A stretch of DNA of 28,709 bases from contig DATLYH010000346.1 of NCBI GenBank assembly GCA_035575035.1, forward strand, positions 1 to 28,709, written 5' to 3'. Positions 14,353 to 21,296 of the stretch are shown one piece after another. The notes under the pieces were generated by a model. It was not told the DNA's origin. It made no database searches and worked only from the letters and a program-made list of their open reading frames with translations. Within the stretch, counting starts at the first letter, position 1; each line of letters begins with the position of its first letter. This DNA comes from DATLYH01 sp035575035. Lineage in GTDB: Bacteria; Planctomycetota; Planctomycetia; Gemmatales; Gemmataceae. Both the position numbers and the translations under genes were made by a program.

Positions 14353-17300
14353 TGCGACCCAACCGTTCTCTCTCTACTTGCTTACTCCTGCTCCTCACCG
14401 TTGGGATCAGTCCGGCCCAGAACATCCAGCACGGCCTGCGCGTGCCGCCCGGCTTCGAAGTGACCGAGTTCGCCGACAGCAAACTGGCCAACGACATTTA
14501 CCGCCTGACAATTGATCCGCGCGGCCGGGTCGTCGTCTCAGGGCGCGGCTACATCCGTATCCTGGCCGACGACGACAACGATGGCCGGGCCGACCGGGCC
14601 ATCGACTTTGCCGATGGACCGAAGGACGGGGCAATGGGCTTGCTCTGGGAAGACCGCTGGCTCTATTTCACCGGCGACGGCGGACTGCGCCGCTACCGCG
14701 TTACCGACAGCGGCGACCGGGCCGACGGCCCTTCCGAGCTGATCCGCGCAATGCGGACCGGGGGCGAACACCACGCCCACGACATCCGTCGCGGTCCTGA
14801 CGGCTGGCTCTACGTCCTCTGCGGCAACAACACCGGCATCGACAAGAGCTTCGCCCAGCTGGCCACCTCGCCGATCAAGGAACCGGTCGCCGGCTGCGTG
14901 CTCCGCTTCACCCCCGACTTGAAATCAAGCGAGATCGTGGCCGACGGCTTCCGCAACGCCTACGGCATGGACTTCAACCTCGACGGCGAGCTGTTCACCT
15001 ACGACTCCGACAACGAGCGCTGCGTGTCGCTGCCGTGGTATGAGCCGACGCGCTTCTACCACGTGATCCCCGGCGGTCATCACGGCTGGCAGGCGCCGCA
15101 ACGGGCGCAATGGTGGCGGATACCGCCCTACTTCCCCGATGTGGTTGCCCCTATTGTCTACCTGGAGCGTGGCTCACCCACCGGCATCGCCTGCTATCGC
15201 CACACCCAGTTCCCCGAACTGTACCACGGCGGCATCTTCGCCCTCGACTGGACATTCGGCCGCGTCTGGTTCCTGCCGCTGAAGCGCTCCGGCTCCACAT
15301 ACACGACCGAGCGGCAGCTGTTCATCGAGGCGGTCGGCGACAATGGCTTCGCCCCGACCGACATCGTGGTCCACCCGGCGACCGGCGATCTGTTCATCTC
15401 CATCGGCGGCCGGGGCACGCGCGGCGCCGTCTACCGGATCCGCTATCCCAAGGGTCTGAAGACGGCTGCGACCGCCGCCCGGCCGATTCCGCCGTGCTCG
15501 CTGGCGTGGCAGCCCGATCTGATAAAGGCGCTGCCGGAAAAGGCCTCTGCCGCCGATGCCCTGGAGCGGCTGCGGGCACTGACGGCGATCCGACGGCATC
15601 GGCCTCATTTCAACGCCGGCCAACTCCTCTCCGTGATTCGGGCGAACTGGGACCATCCCGACCGCTACGTCCGCAAGGCGACGGCCAACCTGATCGCTTC
15701 CCTGAGCAAGGAGGAACGCCGGTCTCTCGGTCAGGAGAAGATGGCACCTCTCCAGTTGCTGACCTATTGCCTGGGCATCTACCGCGAGGAGCCGGACGAA
15801 GTTCTTCGCCGCATCGGTTCGTTACCGGGTGATGCAAACCTGGACCCTGATTGGCGGCGGGATGCAGTCCGGCTGGTGCAGCTAGCCCTGGGCGATGTCA
15901 TGTCGGCGCGGGCCAAGGGGACGATCTGGGAAGGCTACACGCCGCGCCAGCCGGAGCAGGTCCGGGCCGGTGCGCAGGTACTGGCAGAATTGCGAGAGGT
16001 ATTCCCCACCGAACACGCCGAGCTGGACATCGAGGTCAGCCGTACTCTGGCGATGGGGGAAGTTGATGCCCCGGGTCTGCCGGAAAAGGTGGCGGCTCGT
16101 CTGATCGTCCAGGGGGAGAACACCTCGGACCCGGTTCGGGACATCCATTACCTGACCGTGCTGGCCCGTCTGCCCGGCCCGCATTCCGCGGAGGTCACCC
16201 GGCGCGTGGCGGACGCCCTGATCGCCCTGGATGAAAAGATTCGCGAGCGGCGGCTGAACCGCGACACCAACTGGCCGCTGCGCATAGCGGAATTGCACGC
16301 CGAGTTGGCCCGCAAGGAACCTGGCCTCAACGTCGCCCTCCTGGCCCACCCGCAGTTCGGCCGGCCCGACCATGCTTTGTTCGCTCGCTGCCCCGGCTTC
16401 GACCAATGCCGTGCTGCGGAGGTCTTCCTCGCCCGCGCTGCCGGGGATGAGGAATACCCGTGGACGCCGGCCCTGGTCGAATTAGTGGGCACGCTGCCTG
16501 AGGAGAAGTGTCTGCCGGTGCTGCGGCGGTTGTGGGACCGCGGCGGGCTGGAGGAGTCGATCTTGCCGGTGCTGGCGCGTCGTCCGGATCCGGCCGACCG
16601 CGAGAAGTTCCTCGAAGGACTGAACTCGCCGCAGCTGGCGACCATCCGCCTCTGCCTGGAAGCGCTGGCAAAGCTACCACGTCGGAATGATGGGCTTTAT
16701 GCCCTAGCCCTGGTCCGCGCTTTGCGCCGCCTGTCGGATAGCCGCGAGGAGAACCCGCTGCGCGAGCAGATCGCCGCCCATCTGGAGCGTCTGACCGGCC
16801 GGGCGCTGGGAACAAATCCCCAGGCGTGGACCGACTGGTTTACCAAGACCTATCCCGAGCTGGCGGCGCGGCTCGGTGGCACCGACGGGGTGGACATCGA
16901 AGGGTGGAACCGGCGGCTGGCGAAGCTGGACTGGTCGGCCGGTGACGCGGAGCGCGGCCGGGGAGTGTACACGCGGGCCGGCTGCGCCTCATGTCATTCC
17001 GGGGCCCAGGCGCTCGGCCCCGACCTGCGCGGCGTGGCCGGCCGATTCTCCCGCGACGACCTGTTCACCGCCATCCTGCAACCGAGCCGTGACATCTCGC
17101 CGCGCTACCGCACCACGTTGGTGGCGACGGCGGACGGCAAGGTCTATCAAGGGAGCGTGATCTACCAGGCGGCGGACAGCCTGATCCTGCAAACCGGCCC
17201 GGCGGCAACGGTGCGCATCACCGACAGCCAGATCGTGGCCCGCCGCTACACCGATACTTCGCTGATGCCTGCCGGCCTGCTCGACAAGCTCTCCGACCGC

Positions 17301-17384
17301 GACATCGCCGACCTGTACGCATACCTTCGAAGCCTGGGCAACCCGTCCGCCAATCCGCGGCGGCGGAAACCAAGAAATGGTTAG
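14349..17384 (+). CDS. PVC-type haem-binding membrane-dehydrogenase protein
   Basis: A 1011-residue exported protein. A signal peptide (SLSTCLLLLLTVGISPAQ) is followed by a beta-propeller like the putative membrane-bound dehydrogenase domain common in Planctomycetes and Verrucomicrobia (about 25-375). Examples are VPPGFEVTEFADSKL, DDDNDGRADRAIDFADG, GGEHHAHDIRRGPDGWLYV and GGHHGWQ. A helical HEAT-like middle (about 390-840) leads to a C-terminal cytochrome c module with CASCH (CxxCH), LGPDLRGV, ILQPSRDISPRY and a likely distal Met in SLMPAGLLDKLSDRDIADLYAYLRSL. It probably passes electrons from sugar or polyol oxidation in the periplasm. The open frame extends upstream to 13851, but that part overlaps the phosphatase gene and has no signal peptide. 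The start is 14349 or 14352. Confidence 0.88.
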   Translation: MMRPNRSLSTCLLLLLTVGISPAQNIQHGLRVPPGFEVTEFADSKLANDIYRLTIDPRGRVVVSGRGYIRILADDDNDGRADRAIDFADGPKDGAMGLLWEDRWLYFTGDGGLRRYRVTDSGDRADGPSELIRAMRTGGEHHAHDIRRGPDGWLYVLCGNNTGIDKSFAQLATSPIKEPVAGCVLRFTPDLKSSEIVADGFRNAYGMDFNLDGELFTYDSDNERCVSLPWYEPTRFYHVIPGGHHGWQAPQRAQWWRIPPYFPDVVAPIVYLERGSPTGIACYRHTQFPELYHGGIFALDWTFGRVWFLPLKRSGSTYTTERQLFIEAVGDNGFAPTDIVVHPATGDLFISIGGRGTRGAVYRIRYPKGLKTAATAARPIPPCSLAWQPDLIKALPEKASAADALERLRALTAIRRHRPHFNAGQLLSVIRANWDHPDRYVRKATANLIASLSKEERRSLGQEKMAPLQLLTYCLGIYREEPDEVLRRIGSLPGDANLDPDWRRDAVRLVQLALGDVMSARAKGTIWEGYTPRQPEQVRAGAQVLAELREVFPTEHAELDIEVSRTLAMGEVDAPGLPEKVAARLIVQGENTSDPVRDIHYLTVLARLPGPHSAEVTRRVADALIALDEKIRERRLNRDTNWPLRIAELHAELARKEPGLNVALLAHPQFGRPDHALFARCPGFDQCRAAEVFLARAAGDEEYPWTPALVELVGTLPEEKCLPVLRRLWDRGGLEESILPVLARRPDPADREKFLEGLNSPQLATIRLCLEALAKLPRRNDGLYALALVRALRRLSDSREENPLREQIAAHLERLTGRALGTNPQAWTDWFTKTYPELAARLGGTDGVDIEGWNRRLAKLDWSAGDAERGRGVYTRAGCASCHSGAQALGPDLRGVAGRFSRDDLFTAILQPSRDISPRYRTTLVATADGKVYQGSVIYQAADSLILQTGPAATVRITDSQIVARRYTDTSLMPAGLLDKLSDRDIADLYAYLRSLGNPSANPRRRKPRNG

Positions 17385-17429
17385 TGGGAAGCTGGCGGCG
17401 GCCACGCCCCGCTCCAACGGAGGACTCCC

Positions 17430-18689
17430 ATGTCAAGGTGGTGCTACTGTCTGTTGCTGGCGCTGAGCATCGGTCTGTGCTCGTCGGTCCGGGCAGCCGA
17501 CCGTCCCAATGTCGTGATGATCATCGGTGACGACCAGGGCTGGACCGACTTTGGCTTCATGGGCCACAAGGTCATTCAGACGCCCCGCCTCGACAAGTTA
17601 GCGGCCGAGAGCGCCGTCTTTCCTCACGGCTACGTGCCGACCTCGCTCTGCCGGGCTAGCCTGGCGACACTGCTTACCGGGCTATACGGCCATCAACACA
17701 AGATCTGCTGCAACGACCCGCCCGACGGCGTGGACCGCAGCGCCATGCATCCGTTCATCCAGAGTGCCCCGACCGTACCGCGCTTGCTCCGGGACGCCGG
17801 CTACCGCTCCCTGCAAACCGGCAAGTACTGGGAAGGGCATTACGCCAATGCCGGCTTCACCCACGGCATGACGGTCAAGGGCCGTCACGGCGATGAGGGC
17901 CTGGTCATCGGCCGGCAGACCATGCAGCCGATCTACGACTTCATCGACCAGAGCAAGGGGCAACCATTCTTCATCTGGTACGCCCCGATGCTGCCGCACG
18001 AGCCGCACAACCCGCCCGAGCGCCTCCTCAAGAAGTACGCGGTCGAGGGCCGGAACCTCAAGCTGGCCCGCTACTACGCTATGTGCGAGTGGTTCGACGA
18101 GACCTGCGGCCAACTCCTGGACTACCTCGACCGGAAGGGGCTGCGCGACAACACACTGGTGGTCTTCGTCATTGACAATGGTTGGATCCAAGAGACGGGC
18201 GCAAAGAAGACGACCCGCGGCAACTTCGCGCCGAAGAGCAAGCTGTCTCCCTACGATGGCGGCGTGCGCACCCCGGTGATGCTGCGCTGGCCGGGCCATA
18301 CGAAGCCGGGGCGCTACGATGACCTGGTTTCCACGATCGACCTGGCCCCCACCATCCTGAGCGCCTGCGGGGTGAAGGCGCCAGCGCAGCTGCCGGGCCT
18401 GAGTCTGCTGGACGTCGCGGCGGGGAAAGGGCGGCTGAAGCGGAATGCGGTCTTCGGCGAGATCTTCGAGCACACCGCCATCGACCTCGACAAGCCGGCG
18501 TTGAACCTGACCCACCGCTGGGTGCGCGAGGGGGACTGGAAATTGATTGTCACCGAGGCGAGGCCGGCCGCGCCGGAGCTGTACAACCTAGCGCAGGACC
18601 CGTTCGAGGAGAAAAATCTTGCTGCCCAGCATGGGGACAAGGTGGCCCGACTGCGCCAGCTGCTGGACGAGTGGTGGCAAGGGAAGTGA
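17430..18689 (+). CDS. Exported sulfatase-like hydrolase, variant active-site motif
   Basis: A 419-residue protein of the alkaline phosphatase/sulfatase superfamily with a cleavable signal peptide (about 1-22, ending VRAA). Type I sulfatase features: IGDDQGWTDFG metal-binding aspartates, an active-site segment at Cys74, an HEPHNPPERLL segment, FVIDNGW metal ligands (usually SDNG) and YDGGVRTPVMLRWPG. The modification motif normally reads C-x-P/A-x-R; here it is C-R-A-S-L-A-T-L-L-T-G, with Leu78 where Arg is expected. Cys is retained, so formylglycine formation is possible but not assured. The substrate is probably a sulfated polysaccharide (family inference). GGAGG at 17419-17423 precedes the ATG. 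It follows the haem-protein gene by 45 bp in the cluster that also holds the FGE homologue. Confidence 0.88.
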   Translation: MSRWCYCLLLALSIGLCSSVRAADRPNVVMIIGDDQGWTDFGFMGHKVIQTPRLDKLAAESAVFPHGYVPTSLCRASLATLLTGLYGHQHKICCNDPPDGVDRSAMHPFIQSAPTVPRLLRDAGYRSLQTGKYWEGHYANAGFTHGMTVKGRHGDEGLVIGRQTMQPIYDFIDQSKGQPFFIWYAPMLPHEPHNPPERLLKKYAVEGRNLKLARYYAMCEWFDETCGQLLDYLDRKGLRDNTLVVFVIDNGWIQETGAKKTTRGNFAPKSKLSPYDGGVRTPVMLRWPGHTKPGRYDDLVSTIDLAPTILSACGVKAPAQLPGLSLLDVAAGKGRLKRNAVFGEIFEHTAIDLDKPALNLTHRWVREGDWKLIVTEARPAAPELYNLAQDPFEEKNLAAQHGDKVARLRQLLDEWWQGK

Positions 18690-18722
18690 GAAACGGGCAA
18701 GGCATTCGGCATGGAACTGATA

Positions 18723-18752
18723 TTCCGGTGAGCGCGGGAGCCTGCGTACAAT
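18723..18752 (+). promoter_or_regulatory. Candidate promoter for the Uma2 gene
   Basis: TACAAT at 18747-18752 is preceded after an 18-base spacer by TTCCGG at 18723-18728, a poor -35. The -10 is the same TACAAT form as upstream of dxr. A transcript would start near 18759, leaving a very short leader before the ATG at 18774. Confidence 0.35.
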
Positions 18753-18773
18753 GCCGGGGAAAGGATGACCCGC

Positions 18774-19487
18774 ATGAGCACCGTACCAAGGCGTCTTCCA
18801 CGATCAAGGGAAGACCTACCCCCTTTGGAAAATGGCGAGCGGCTGACGCAGCGTGAGTTTCACCGGCGCTACGAGGCTTACCCCGAAGACGTGAAATTCG
18901 AGCTGATCGGGGGGACCGTCTACATGGCCTCGCCGCTCCGCCAGCCTCATGCCACGTATCATGCCAAATTGAGTCTCGTACTCGGACTCTATGAGGCGGC
19001 GACGCCCGGCGTCGAGCTTCTCGACAACGCCACCACCATCCTCGGCGAAGAGAGCGAGCCGCAACCCGATCTGGAGCTGCGCATCCTTACCGAATACGGC
19101 GGTCAGACACGCATCAACAAGAAGAAATATGTAGTCGGAGCGCCGGAGCTGCTGGTCGAAGTCGCATCCAGTACGACCACCATTGACATGCACCAGAAGA
19201 AGGATGATTACGAGCAGGCCGGAGTGCTGGAGTATCTGGTACTTTGCATACGGGAGAAGGAACTGCACTGGTTCGGCTTCGGCTCGCATCGCCCGATCCG
19301 ACCCAACCGACAAGGCATCTATCGCTCGCAGGTTTTCCCCGGCCTGTGGATTGACGGCCCAGCCTTGCTGGCTCGCAACGCTCGGCGGCTCATCGAAGTG
19401 ATTCAACAGGGGGTGGAAAGTAAGGAACACACCACCTTTGTCCAGCGCCTGGAGGCTGCCTACCAAAGGCGCTCGTCGAAATCCTAG
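18774..19487 (+). CDS. Uma2 family (DUF820) endonuclease-like protein
   Basis: A 237-residue Uma2-family protein with the restriction-endonuclease-like (PD-D/ExK) core: KFELIGGTVYMASPLRQPHATYH, then QPDLELRI (Asp), APELLVEVASSTTTIDMHQKKDDYEQAGVLEYLVL (Glu, Lys) and QVFPGLWID. Nuclease activity is presumed from the fold; the biological role of this often highly multiplied family is unknown. Two ATGs compete (18765 and 18774); AAAGG at about 18760-18764 is correctly spaced only for 18774. It appears to have its own promoter and converges on the DUF1501 gene with 6 bp between stop codons. Confidence 0.85.
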   Translation: MSTVPRRLPRSREDLPPLENGERLTQREFHRRYEAYPEDVKFELIGGTVYMASPLRQPHATYHAKLSLVLGLYEAATPGVELLDNATTILGEESEPQPDLELRILTEYGGQTRINKKKYVVGAPELLVEVASSTTTIDMHQKKDDYEQAGVLEYLVLCIREKELHWFGFGSHRPIRPNRQGIYRSQVFPGLWIDGPALLARNARRLIEVIQQGVESKEHTTFVQRLEAAYQRRSSKS

Positions 19488-19493
19488 TGCGGC

Positions 19494-20888
19494 TCACAGG
19501 ATCGCCGTGATCGGTTTTCCCTCCACCAGGGGGAACGGCCGGTTTTGCAAGTCGTAGATCGTCGTGTGTGGGTCGATCCCTACCAGGTGATACAAGGTCG
19601 CTATCAGGTCCTGCGGCGTCACCGCGCCGGCGGTCGGGTAGGCCGCCGCCTTGTCCGAGGAGCCGTACACCTGTCCGCCGCGGACGCCTCCGCCGGCCAG
19701 CACCACACTGAAACACCACGGCCAGTGGTCGCGGCCGCCGTTGCTGTTGAACGTCGGCGTCCGGCCGAACTCCCCCATCATTACCACCAACGTCTCGTCC
19801 AACAGGGCGCGGTCGGCCAGGTCCTCCACCAGGCTGGCGAAGGCCGCGTCGGTCGGCGGCAGCAATTCCGTCTTGCACCACTCCAGATGATCGCGATGGC
19901 TGTCGTAGCCCTGGCCTCCCTTGCCGTTGTCGTGCCGCACCCAATTGACATGCACCAGCCGCACCCCTGCTTCGATCAATCGCCGTGCCAGTAGCACCGA
20001 CTGGCCAAAGACATGCCGGCCGTAGCGGTCGCGCGTCCGGTCTGGTTCGGCGGTGATGTCGAAGGCTTTCTGGGCTGCCGGTGAGGAAACCAGGTCGAAG
20101 GCCTTGGTGTAATAGGGATCGAGCGTCTGGCCGGCGGCCGTCCGCTCCAGGTAGCGGGCCTGTCGGCTCACCTGGGCCAGCAGGCTGCGGCGGGTTTGCA
20201 GGCGGGCGCGGGGCACGTCACGATCAGGTTCCAACGCGCCCGGCGAGTAATCGGGCAGGTTCGGGTCGCTGTTAACGCGGTAGGGATCGTAGGCCGCCCC
20301 CAGGAAGCCGGCGTGCTGGCCGGGGCGCTCTGGGCCGACCGGCGAGATCGCCTCGGGCACCATCACAAACGCCGGCATGCCGGGCCGGCCCCCTTGCAGC
20401 TTGGCGATCACCGACCCGGGGTGCGGCCGATCTTCCCGGCTCATGGAGACGGCCTGCGGCGCCGGCCGCTGGATCGGGCTGCCGACCATCATCCAGTAGG
20501 CGGCCGCCGGGTGGCTCCCGGTTGTGTGGTGGACAGCACGCAGAATAGCGTACTTGTCGGCCAGGCGGGCCATGCGCGGCAGGTACTCGCCGATCTGAAT
20601 GCCGGGCACATTGGTGGCGATCGGCCGGAAGGTGCCGCGGATCTCTTCGGGGGCCTCGGGCTTGAGGTCCCACATGTCGAGTTGGGACGGACCGCCCGAC
20701 AGGAAAAGGAGGATTACCGACTTCGCCTTGGCGGGTCGGCGCGGCATCGGGGACGCTGCAGCCGCTTCGAACCGCAACAGGTCGGGCAGACTCAGACCCC
20801 CCAGGCCCACGGCCCCCACATGGAGCAGCTGGCGCCGCGTCAGGCCGTCACAATGGCGAACTCCCCTGCTGGATTCGAGACACAGCAT
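19494..20888 (-). CDS. DUF1501 domain protein, probable Tat export
   Basis: A 464-residue protein of the DUF1501 family, abundant in planctomycetes and usually exported. The N terminus has a twin-arginine-like signal (LTRRQLLHVGAVGLGGLSLPDLL, about residues 16-38). The alkaline-phosphatase-like core shows LLFLSGGPSQLDMWDLKPEAPEEIRG, HTTGSHPAAAYWMM, a DRYGRHVFGQSVLLARRLIEAGVRLVHVNW segment and VVMMGEFGRTPTFNSNGGRDHWP, all typical of the family. It is often paired with a DUF1553 cytochrome protein, but none is adjacent here. The ATG at 20888 follows a G6 run; a GTG at 20891 is also open. The terminal sequence PFPLVEGKPITAIL is usual for the family. Confidence 0.92.
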   Translation of the reverse strand: MLCLESSRGVRHCDGLTRRQLLHVGAVGLGGLSLPDLLRFEAAAASPMPRRPAKAKSVILLFLSGGPSQLDMWDLKPEAPEEIRGTFRPIATNVPGIQIGEYLPRMARLADKYAILRAVHHTTGSHPAAAYWMMVGSPIQRPAPQAVSMSREDRPHPGSVIAKLQGGRPGMPAFVMVPEAISPVGPERPGQHAGFLGAAYDPYRVNSDPNLPDYSPGALEPDRDVPRARLQTRRSLLAQVSRQARYLERTAAGQTLDPYYTKAFDLVSSPAAQKAFDITAEPDRTRDRYGRHVFGQSVLLARRLIEAGVRLVHVNWVRHDNGKGGQGYDSHRDHLEWCKTELLPPTDAAFASLVEDLADRALLDETLVVMMGEFGRTPTFNSNGGRDHWPWCFSVVLAGGGVRGGQVYGSSDKAAAYPTAGAVTPQDLIATLYHLVGIDPHTTIYDLQNRPFPLVEGKPITAIL

Positions 20889-20891
20889 CAC

Positions 20892-21296
20892 AGGCCCCCC
20901 TTTGGTCGGTCTTTCAGGCGGGAATTGCCATCATGGTAACCGGTCGGACTACCCGCAGGCAAGGACTTTAAAGGCGCTAACTTTTTGGCGAGCGGCCGGT
21001 GTGAGCCGGCCGGTTGCCGGTGTGAGCCGGCCGGTTGCCGGTGTGAACCGGCCGGCTCACACCGGCCGCTCGCCAGTTCGGTAGACGCTCTTACGCTACC
21101 GGCATAAGGGTAGGTCCTGGCCGCCGGACGGGACCGGTCCTGTCCGGCGGCCGGCTTTCGTCCTCTCCGGTCGCAGTTGCGCTCTATAGTTAAGAGGCGA
21201 CTTGGGGCGCCGGGCGGGGAGGGCCCGCCGGCCGCAGCTTCCGACGCGGGCCGGGCCTCCCGCCCCCCTTTGACCTGCGCCGGGGTAGCGAGAGAC
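20892..21296. other. 405-bp divergent intergenic region
   Basis: No gene is seen between the DUF1501 start and the kinase-tubulin start. It contains the 30-bp inverted repeat at 20986-21075, a possible TATAGT -10 at 21185-21190 for the kinase gene without a matching -35, and a GC-rich palindromic stretch near 21118-21154. The kinase open frame continues back to 21177, but the added residues look non-coding. Confidence 0.6.
20986..21075. repeat. Perfect 30-bp inverted repeat with internal 21-bp direct repeats
   Basis: The left arm 20986-21015 and right arm 21046-21075 are perfect reverse complements over 30 bp, separated by a 30-bp spacer. The left half and spacer also hold direct 21-bp units (20995-21015, 21016-21036 identical, 21037-21057 diverged) starting GCCGGTGTGA. 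A related 29-bp copy is at 223-251. It is placed between divergent genes, so it is not a simple terminator; it is probably a REP- or MITE-like element or a strong cruciform/hairpin. Confidence 0.85.

Noticed and set aside
18765..19487. Uma2 gene as a mobile-element cargo
   Set aside because: No transposase, terminal inverted repeats or target-site duplications were seen around it.
21177..21296. 40-residue N-terminal extension of the kinase-tubulin protein
   Set aside because: It is Pro/Gly/Arg-rich with no kinase similarity; kinase homology begins just after the ATG at 21297, which follows a GAGAG.
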